Both the position numbers and the translations under genes were made by a program. The notes beneath the pieces are model-generated. The model saw only the letters and a program-made list of their open reading frames with translations. It was not told the origin of the DNA and ran no database searches. DNA of 64,000 bases from Lewinellaceae bacterium (lineage in GTDB: Bacteria > Bacteroidota > Bacteroidia > Chitinophagales > Saprospiraceae), in assembly GCA_020636135.1 (NCBI GenBank), contig JACJYK010000001.1, positions 668,501 to 732,500 on the forward strand, given 5' to 3'. Below, piece after piece: positions 27,328 to 33,713 of this stretch (positions within the stretch are counted from its first letter, which is position 1; each line of letters starts with the position of its first letter).

Positions 27328-29355
27328 TTACCGTAGAAGGACCACTGACCCGGTTAATACTTTAGGATTGATTGTATTACCTGATAAAAAGGTGATGTTG
27401 TAAACATATACACCTGGAGGCCAATTCCCTCCGTCCCATTGGAATGTGGAATCGGATGAATGAAAGATGTGCTGACCCCACCGGCTATACAGGTCGATCT
27501 GAAACGTCGTAAACAGACAGGCAGAATGGATGGTGAAAACATCATTATTGCCGTCGCCATTAGGTGAAAAGATATTAGGAATATAGACATCGCATTCACA
27601 GTTACTATGAATCGTGATGGTATCCGATACGATACACCCTTCATCGCTGAATCCATGGACCCAATAGGAGCCCGGATCTGAGATGGTGATGGTGTTTGTG
27701 GTCTGACCGGTATTCCATTGATAAGATGAAAATCCGGAGGTTGCGGTAAGTTCCAAAGCCGTCGTTTCACATGAAAAGCTATCGGAAGAAATATGCAATG
27801 AACCTGGATTGGCAGCCAAGACCTGGATGGTATCCCGTCGGACGCATCCATTGTGCTCCAGATCAACCCAGTATAATCCGGAGGAAGTGATTTCATAAGA
27901 ATTAGCTAACGATCCGTCCTGCCAGGTCGCTGTCATGGAGGTGGGAATGTTTATCCGCAATTGGGCTCCGGGACAGAGTGTGGTATCATTGGGTAGGGTA
28001 ATAAAAGAGGTGGAAATCTCACTAACGGTGATCGAGTCCCTGCGTATGCAGCCATCTTTTTCAATTTCCAGCCAATAAGTCCCGGGACTGGAGATGATCC
28101 TGGAAGAGGCGGTATCGCCATCCCACCAGGTGAATCTATTGATATTGTCGGGTTTAATAAGTTGAATGGGGTTATCCTGACATACGGCGGTGTCGGAACG
28201 AAAAGAACGAGGTGGAAGTACAACCGTACGTGGCAATAAAGATTGCCTGGCAAAGTATGGATCGATGGTGTTTACATCATGCGATCGGTCACCCAGGTAG
28301 TAGGCGGAATCCACGTATTGGCATTGTGCCTGAGCCCCGTCTGGATTAGTGATCGCCGAGAGGAAGTTTTCATTCACATGCGAGAGATAAATGATTCCAT
28401 TCGGGGCCAGAGCCATATCATTGGCGCTTTGAAAATTTGTAGGAATCCTGTATTGCGATGCATTTATTGCAGTTTCAGTATAATTGCTTAAAAAATATTG
28501 TGAGATAAAAACCTTTTCTCCGGTATTATAAAGCGGTTCCGTCACATAAAGTTTAGTACCATCGGGAGAAAAAGCAAGATCAATGTGGGAGTTGTAGATC
28601 GTTGGTGGTAGATGAATTGGCACCGGATCAGAAAGATTGCCGGTGTAGGCATCAAACCGAAAGAGATAAATTAGTCCGCTTAATTCACTAATTGCAATAA
28701 AATCATTATTAGGAGATCCGGTTATGATGAGCCCAGAGCGTTGTAAATTTAATTTTGGACCAATTAATTGTGAATTATATAATTCAATTCCCGATTCAGT
28801 GATCTTGAAAATATAAAATAAATTAGTAAATCTTTCATGCGTGATGAGCCAAATGGATCCACATGGTCCCTGGACAGTAAGTGCATTTATAACGGTGTTT
28901 TCAATCAATAAACTATTTTTAGTTTCAGGGATAATGTCTCCAAGCCCTGAATTTAGACTCATATCGACTATGGAATAATAAAGCCCATTTTTTAAGTAGT
29001 ATGGACTTGGGTAAAATAGATAGTATTTTTCATCAGAACCAGGTACTTGTTGGATGAGAGCATTTTCATATTCTGCATTCATTCCATCAAGGCGTGTCCC
29101 GTGCGGCATAATACTATGGGTTTTGTCCCATGCGGTCTGCCCATCTGAGTAAAAGAGTAAATTTCCAAATGAATCACAAATGGAAGCACATCCAACTGCA
29201 TTGTATAATAAATTGCCATCGTTTAATAATTGGGGTGGGTTCGTGGAAAAATCCATTCCAATATCCTTATAAATGTACCAGATGTTATTGATTGGTTGAG
29301 AAAAAACGGTCTTTAGTATTGTTAGTAAAACCAGGGTTTGGATTATTTTTATCAT
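27328..29355 (-). CDS. Large secreted protein with type B (gliding-motility) T9SS sorting domain
   Basis: A 675-residue secreted protein. The start at 29355 gives a signal peptide (TLVLLTILKTVFS); an ATG ten codons earlier would add a second hydrophobic stretch and lies in the terminator of the preceding gene. The first 370 residues resemble the beta-propeller-like fold of many Bacteroidota cell-surface proteins (FSPDGTKLYVTEP, LAPNGIIYLSH). Three repeats of about 85 residues follow, with alternating C and W/Y residues (for example TWWDGDTASSRIISSPGTYW, TWQDGSLANSYEITSSGLYW), that resemble PKD/Ig-like modules. The C-terminus has IPNIFSPNGDGNNDVF, the signature of the type B sorting domain. 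No function can be named. Confidence 0.87.
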   Translation of the reverse strand: MIKIIQTLVLLTILKTVFSQPINNIWYIYKDIGMDFSTNPPQLLNDGNLLYNAVGCASICDSFGNLLFYSDGQTAWDKTHSIMPHGTRLDGMNAEYENALIQQVPGSDEKYYLFYPSPYYLKNGLYYSIVDMSLNSGLGDIIPETKNSLLIENTVINALTVQGPCGSIWLITHERFTNLFYIFKITESGIELYNSQLIGPKLNLQRSGLIITGSPNNDFIAISELSGLIYLFRFDAYTGNLSDPVPIHLPPTIYNSHIDLAFSPDGTKLYVTEPLYNTGEKVFISQYFLSNYTETAINASQYRIPTNFQSANDMALAPNGIIYLSHVNENFLSAITNPDGAQAQCQYVDSAYYLGDRSHDVNTIDPYFARQSLLPRTVVLPPRSFRSDTAVCQDNPIQLIKPDNINRFTWWDGDTASSRIISSPGTYWLEIEKDGCIRRDSITVSEISTSFITLPNDTTLCPGAQLRINIPTSMTATWQDGSLANSYEITSSGLYWVDLEHNGCVRRDTIQVLAANPGSLHISSDSFSCETTALELTATSGFSSYQWNTGQTTNTITISDPGSYWVHGFSDEGCIVSDTITIHSNCECDVYIPNIFSPNGDGNNDVFTIHSACLFTTFQIDLYSRWGQHIFHSSDSTFQWDGGNWPPGVYVYNITFLSGNTINPKVLTGSVVLLR

Positions 29356-29367
29356 AGCACATATAAT

Positions 29368-29394
29368 AAAAAAGGGGGAGAACAATGCTCCCCC
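29368..29394 (-). terminator. Intrinsic terminator of the dockerin-like gene
   Basis: Reading the minus strand, GGGGGAG (29394-29388) and CTCCCCC (29380-29374) form a seven-base stem with a seven-base loop, followed by six T. It ends transcription just before the type B cargo gene and shows that something upstream at 29404 and beyond is, or was, transcribed. Confidence 0.75.
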
Positions 29395-29403
29395 TACCTA
29401 AAT

Positions 29404-29736
29404 CTAACAGCAAATATTACATAATATCGTGGAGATCAAATCATTTTGATCTTGAATACTGAGTTCATATGGGCCGGTACCAGAGGTTTCATTAGAAATA
29501 AATGCAAATTTATTCACTTCTAATGGATAGGAACCAGCTGTTACATCATCAATCCACTCGTTATTATTATTATAATACCGCCACTGATTCATTGCCACAA
29601 TATCTGTTGAATTTGTCGTGCCACTATTATTGAAGTCACCCAGATAAAGTACTAAAGTACGGTTACATCGTTGTTCCAATTCTCTTCCTCGTTCAACATC
29701 CTCAACGGTAAATGTATCCAACCCGAAATGTTTCAT
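29404..29736 (-). pseudogene. Dockerin-like fragment, probably remains of a larger gene
   Basis: A 110-residue open frame without a signal peptide. The middle, LGDFNNSGTTNSTDIVAMNQW, resembles one calcium-binding dockerin-type repeat (DxNxDGxxNxxD pattern). The end IQDQNDLISTILCNICC has no sorting domain. The start looks like the middle of a protein (MKHFGLDTFTVEDVERGRE), and a second short frame ends exactly at its first codon, so I read the pair as a gene broken by a frameshift. A good terminator directly follows. It could also be an intact small protein of unknown role. Confidence 0.4.
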
Positions 29737-29864
29737 CAGAGCATGGTGTGCTCAACTTGTACATTAGCTTGTTTGGCTTCTTCTGTCCATATATTTTGGG
29801 TAACTGAATAGCTTTCTAAACAATTAGTAGGGAAGGGGATGCATGCCGCCCTTATTTCAAACAT
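29736..29864 (-). pseudogene. Short frame upstream of the dockerin-like fragment
   Basis: A 42-codon frame whose TGA overlaps the ATG of the next frame (TGATG). The composition (CIPFPTNCLESYSVTQNIW, then EEAKQANVQVEH) reads like real protein. An AGGAGG lies upstream but 27 bases from the ATG. Either a coupled small gene or the upstream part of a broken gene. Confidence 0.3.
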
Positions 29865-29986
29865 ACTAATACAATCTGTTAAAGTCAACAACCTCCTGGT
29901 TAATTAACAATTCGGCCAAGGTGCTTGAATGCCAGGTGTGTCCTGAATATATGGGTCTATTGCATAAATTGGGTTAAAACCTGAGT

Positions 29987-30049
29987 CTCAAAACTCAAAT
30001 CCCACATCCCAAATCTCACATCCCAAATCCTACATCTCAAATCTCAAAT
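29987..30049. repeat. Nine 7-bp tandem repeats (CTCAAAT type)
   Basis: Nine consecutive heptamers of the form C(T/C)(C/T)A(A/C)A(T/A), ending nine bases from the stop codon of the ArsR gene. Non-coding. With the upstream mini-frames it makes up the 321-base gap between the dockerin-like fragment and the regulator. Confidence 0.8.
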
Positions 30050-30057
30050 CTACCGCA

Positions 30058-30372
30058 TCACATATTGCAGTTGCAGTTTTCCAGACACTCGATGATCAGA
30101 GACACGTCGCGCTCTTTGAGGGAATAGAACATGTTGCGGCCATCCCGCTCTACGCTGAGGATGCCTTTAAAGCGCATGTTTTGCAGGTGATGGGAAAGCA
30201 GGGACTGCTCACAACCTAGCATTTCGCAGATTTCCGTCACGGCCAGCTTGGGGTATTGCTCCAGCAAGTGGATAATACCCAGCCGGAGCGGGTGGGCCAC
30301 GGTCTTGAGGATAAATGCCGTGCGTTCCAGGCGCTCGGCCAAATCGCGGTTAATGACTTCGGTTTCTCTCAT
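30058..30372 (-). CDS. ArsR/SmtB-family repressor, Cys-rich (BigR/SqrR-like role)
   Basis: A 104-residue winged-helix repressor. HPLRLGIIHLL, TEICEMLGCEQSLLSHHLQNM (recognition helix) and the wing VERDGRNMFYSL are typical. Five cysteines stand out: two around the recognition helix (ICEMLGC) and three at the very end (ECLENCNC), candidate ligands for a metal or sites of per- or polysulfide crosslinking, as in the sulfide sensors BigR and SqrR. It is divergent from a persulfide dioxygenase gene, the same pairing as bigR with blh. An inverted repeat of the ArsR operator type lies between them. A persulfide-responsive role is inference. Confidence 0.85.
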   Translation of the reverse strand: MRETEVINRDLAERLERTAFILKTVAHPLRLGIIHLLEQYPKLAVTEICEMLGCEQSLLSHHLQNMRFKGILSVERDGRNMFYSLKERDVSLIIECLENCNCNM

Positions 30373-30379
30373 GATGAAT

Positions 30380-30410
30380 CAAAGATAACGAGGAATGCCC
30401 GCTTATGCAA
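30380..30410 (-). promoter_or_regulatory. Promoter of the arsR-type gene, nearly leaderless
   Basis: On the minus strand, TTG (30410-30408), 20 bases, then TATCTTTG (30387-30380), an exact consensus. The -7 element ends only eight bases before the start codon at 30372, so the transcript would have almost no leader. Confidence 0.5.
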
Positions 30411-30415
30411 ATGGG

Positions 30416-30488
30416 AGTAGACAGTAGACACTAGTCAGTAGTTCTATATACTGGATACTAGTTACTGACTACTAGATACTAGGTACTG
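30416..30488. repeat. Ten 7-bp tandem repeats with inverted halves (AGTAGAC/CTAGATA type)
   Basis: Ten degenerate heptamers. TAGTCAGTA at 30432-30440 and its exact reverse complement TACTGACTA at 30463-30471 allow a hairpin. Lies between the ArsR promoter and the operator, non-coding. Confidence 0.75.
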
Positions 30489-30508
30489 CAATATTATTAT
30501 AACAATAT

Positions 30509-30524
30509 ATGAACAAATATTCAT
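30509..30524. promoter_or_regulatory. Probable ArsR-type operator ATGAA-N6-TTCAT
   Basis: A perfect inverted repeat, ATGAACAAATATTCAT, closely similar to the 12-2-12 class of ArsR/SmtB operators (ATGAACA...TATTCA). It lies 86 bases before the CstB-like start and 137 bases from the regulator start. The promoter of the CstB operon was not found with confidence; TATATTGG near 30552 is the nearest candidate. Confidence 0.55.
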
Positions 30525-30609
30525 GTTTTTTGTACAAATCATTATATTGGTGCTTCATCGCTGAGCCAATTGCCATTGGCTATTTTATCAATTGTAAAAA
30601 AACCGTGGT

Positions 30610-32034
30610 ATGAGAGTAGAACAGATTTATACCGGATGCCTCGCTCAAGGGGCATATTACATCGAAAGCGAAGGCGAAGTTGCCATCGTTGATCCATTAC
30701 GGGAAACCGAGCCCTATATCCAGAAGGCCAAGGCCGATGGAGCGACCATCAAGTACATTTTTGAGACCCACTTTCATGCTGATTTTGTTTCCGGCCACCT
30801 GGATCTTGCCAAAAAGACCGGAGCTGAGATCGTATACGGACCGCAAGCCGACACGACGTACGAGAAACATACTGCCAGGGATGGTGAAGAATTTCCATTG
30901 GGAAAAGTGCGGATCCGTGTACTGCACACGCCGGGACACACTCCGGAAAGCACCACCTATCTCTTGCTGGATGAAAACGGAAAGGAATATGCCATCTTCT
31001 CGGGGGATACGCTCTTTATTGGGGATGTAGGCCGCCCAGATCTGGCCCAGAAGAAAGGCTCCCTGACCAAGGAAGACCTGGCCGGATGGCTCTATGACAG
31101 CCTGCGTCATAAGATCATGACCCTGCCTGATGATGTGATCGTTTATCCTGCCCATGGTGCCGGTTCGGCATGCGGCAAAAACATGTCTTCCGAGACCTGG
31201 GATACTCTGGGTCACCAGAAAGCAACCAATTATGCCCTGCGGGCCGATATGACCCGTGATGAATTCATCAAAGAAGTGACCGATGGGTTGCAACCCCCGC
31301 CTCAATATTTTGCCAAGAATGCCAAGATCAATAAATCAGGTTATGAAAGCATCGATGTGGTGATCAAGCGTGGAGCTATTCCGCTGTCTCCACGGGCATT
31401 TGAAGTGGCTGCCAATGAGCACGATGCGCTGATCCTGGACGTTCGCGACAAAGAAGAATTTGTAAAAGGTTTTGTTCCCAATTCCGTATTTATTGGCCTG
31501 GATGGATCCTTTGCGCCCTGGGTTGGCGCCCTGATACCGGACTTGCAACAGCCCATCCTCATTGTTGCACCGGAAGGCAAGGAAGAAGAAACAGTCCTGC
31601 GCCTGGCACGGGTGGGATATGACCATGCCATTGGTTACCTTCAGGGAGGCTTCGCCGCCTGGAAAGCTGCGGGAGAAGAGGTGGATACCATCGAAGCATT
31701 GGATGTACCCACACTTGCCGCCATGATGAAATCCGGTGAAAAACTCCACATTCTGGATGTTCGTAAACCAGGCGAATGGAGCGCTGAGCATGTGGATGGA
31801 GCCAGTCATTTCCCGCTGGATTTCATCAACGACCACATGAGCGAGATCAACCGCGATGACACCTATTATTTACATTGCCGTTCCGGCTACCGCAGTACCA
31901 TTGCAGCTTCGATCCTCAAGTCCCGTGGATTTGAAAAGATCGTCGATGTTGTCGGGACATTTGAAGATATGATTGCCGCCGGAATTCCTACGACAGACTA
32001 CGTTTGCCCCTCGACATTGAAGAGTGAAGGATAG
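30610..32034 (+). CDS. cstB: CstB-like persulfide dioxygenase-rhodanese, copy 1
   Basis: A 474-residue cytoplasmic enzyme that oxidises low-molecular persulfides. Residues 1-240 are an ETHE1/persulfide dioxygenase metallo-beta-lactamase fold: THFHADFVSGH (His54, His56, Asp58, His63), HTPGHTPES and SGDTLFIGDVGRPD supply the iron ligands. Residues 270-360 are a rhodanese-like domain whose catalytic loop reads VAPEGKEE and lacks the Cys (pseudorhodanese). Residues 370-465 are an active rhodanese with Cys423 in HCRSGYRS. This three-part order is that of Staphylococcus CstB, which yields thiosulfate. It heads the operon that continues with the sulfite-dehydrogenase-like genes 43 bases later. Confidence 0.92.
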   Translation: MRVEQIYTGCLAQGAYYIESEGEVAIVDPLRETEPYIQKAKADGATIKYIFETHFHADFVSGHLDLAKKTGAEIVYGPQADTTYEKHTARDGEEFPLGKVRIRVLHTPGHTPESTTYLLLDENGKEYAIFSGDTLFIGDVGRPDLAQKKGSLTKEDLAGWLYDSLRHKIMTLPDDVIVYPAHGAGSACGKNMSSETWDTLGHQKATNYALRADMTRDEFIKEVTDGLQPPPQYFAKNAKINKSGYESIDVVIKRGAIPLSPRAFEVAANEHDALILDVRDKEEFVKGFVPNSVFIGLDGSFAPWVGALIPDLQQPILIVAPEGKEEETVLRLARVGYDHAIGYLQGGFAAWKAAGEEVDTIEALDVPTLAAMMKSGEKLHILDVRKPGEWSAEHVDGASHFPLDFINDHMSEINRDDTYYLHCRSGYRSTIAASILKSRGFEKIVDVVGTFEDMIAAGIPTTDYVCPSTLKSEG

Positions 32035-32077
32035 GCAGCAGATTGCTATTGATATAAACCGTTAATATTAATTAACC

Positions 32078-33694
32078 ATGAGATTTGGATTCGTCATCGA
32101 TAACCGTAAATGCATCGGTTGTCATGCCTGTACCACCGCCTGCAAGAGTGAACATCAGGTTCCGGTAGGCGTTAACCGCACCTGGGTTAAACAGGTCGAG
32201 AAAGGCACGTTTCCCAATACACGGAGGTTGTTTTCGGTCATGCGGTGCAACCACTGCACCGATGCTCCCTGTGTGGAGATCTGCCCGGTAGAAGCGCTAT
32301 TCTTCCGGGAGGATGGGATCGTGGATTTTAACAAGAACCGCTGCATCGGGTGTAAGTCCTGTATGCAGGCATGTCCCTATGATGCCTTGTACATCGATCC
32401 GGATACGCACACGGCTGCTAAATGCAACTATTGCGCACACCGGGTGGATGTCGGCCTGGAGCCAGCCTGCGTCAATGTGTGCCCGGAACATGCCATCATC
32501 TCCGGTGACATGGACGATCCAGATACGGAGATCGCCCAGTTGTTGTCCCGTCAGCAGGTGAAAGTGCGCAAACCGGAGAAAGGCACTGTGCCCAACCTCT
32601 TTTACATCGATGCCGACGATGCCTCCCTTAACCCTTCCCTGACCGAGAAGTCCAACAATTATTTCTGGAATTCACAGGAACGGGGAGTGGGACATTATGC
32701 CAAACAGGCTGAGAAAATGGCATTTACCAACCCGGATGTGGTTCAGGCCGTCATTCAGGCTTCAGGCGTCCAGGGGACGACCGTTGAGCCCGAAGGCGCA
32801 AAATCCATCGATGTTCTGCTGGGTAAGCCCCGACGGATCTACGATAGCCCCGATAAAGGGATATTGTGGGGTTGGGAAGTTTCCGCCTACGTTTTCACCA
32901 AAGCCATTTCTGCCGGTGCATTCCTGATCCCCTTCCTGGCCTGGGCCTTTGGTTGGGCGCGTCCCGATGCTCCGACATTTTTCTGGGCTTTGGGCCTTGG
33001 ACTGCTTTTCCTGGGACTGACCGGCTTGCTTTTGGTTAAGGATCTGGATCGTCCGGATCGTTTTCTGAATGTGTTGTTCCGGCCACAGTGGAAATCCTGG
33101 CTGGTACGCGGTGGATATACCATCACTGCTTACGGGGCGTTGATAACCTTACTGGCCCTGATCAATTGGTTTGGCTGGTTTGGGCTGGAAGCTCCCGTCA
33201 TGTGGTTGACAGCCCTGGTAGGGGTTATGGTAGCCATTTATACGGCCTTTTTGTTTGCCCAGGCCAAAGGACGCGACTTTTGGCAGAGTCCTACACTCGC
33301 CGTCCATATGCTGGTCCACAGTTTTATGGCCGGAGCTGCTGCCTTTCTGATCCTGAATGTATTGCTTCCGCAATCCTGGGATTGGACAGCATTCCTGCAG
33401 CGGGTCATGATGATCGGGATCGGTGTCAATCTGTTTACCATGTTGATGGAGATGACCATGACGCATCCGACGGTTGATGCCAAGCGGGTGGTACACATGA
33501 TCCTGGAAGGCCGCTACCGCAATCTCTTCTGGATGGGTACGGTATTGATCGGAAATGTGCTTCCGGTGACACTGCTGGTCTTTGCCCAGGGTAATCCCCT
33601 GTTGTGGGCACTGGCAGCTGTGTTGGTTTTAGTGGGCATCTACGTGACCGAGAAGATCTGGGTGGAAGCGCCACAACGTATTCCTTTAAGTTAA
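32078..33694 (+). CDS. Fused iron-sulfur (SoeB/PsrB-like) and NrfD-type membrane (SoeC/PsrC-like) subunit
   Basis: A 538-residue protein that combines two subunits usually encoded apart. Residues 1-190 are a four-cluster ferredoxin domain with CIGCHACTTACK, CNHCTDAPCVEICP, CIGCKSCMQACP and CNYCAHRVDVG...CVNVCP, sixteen Cys for four [4Fe-4S] clusters. A linker of some 70 residues follows. Residues 265-530 hold about eight membrane segments of the NrfD/PsrC family (VFTKAISAGAFLIPFLAW; DLDRPDRFLNVLFRPQWKSW). No Tat signal, so the ferredoxin part faces the cytoplasm. It would pass electrons from the molybdenum subunit encoded next to membrane quinone. It lies 20 bases before that gene. Reading frame is continuous, so the fusion is not an artefact of a missed stop. 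Confidence 0.88.
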   Translation: MRFGFVIDNRKCIGCHACTTACKSEHQVPVGVNRTWVKQVEKGTFPNTRRLFSVMRCNHCTDAPCVEICPVEALFFREDGIVDFNKNRCIGCKSCMQACPYDALYIDPDTHTAAKCNYCAHRVDVGLEPACVNVCPEHAIISGDMDDPDTEIAQLLSRQQVKVRKPEKGTVPNLFYIDADDASLNPSLTEKSNNYFWNSQERGVGHYAKQAEKMAFTNPDVVQAVIQASGVQGTTVEPEGAKSIDVLLGKPRRIYDSPDKGILWGWEVSAYVFTKAISAGAFLIPFLAWAFGWARPDAPTFFWALGLGLLFLGLTGLLLVKDLDRPDRFLNVLFRPQWKSWLVRGGYTITAYGALITLLALINWFGWFGLEAPVMWLTALVGVMVAIYTAFLFAQAKGRDFWQSPTLAVHMLVHSFMAGAAAFLILNVLLPQSWDWTAFLQRVMMIGIGVNLFTMLMEMTMTHPTVDAKRVVHMILEGRYRNLFWMGTVLIGNVLPVTLLVFAQGNPLLWALAAVLVLVGIYVTEKIWVEAPQRIPLS

Positions 33695-33713
33695 TCTGAA
33701 ATAAGAAAATCCT

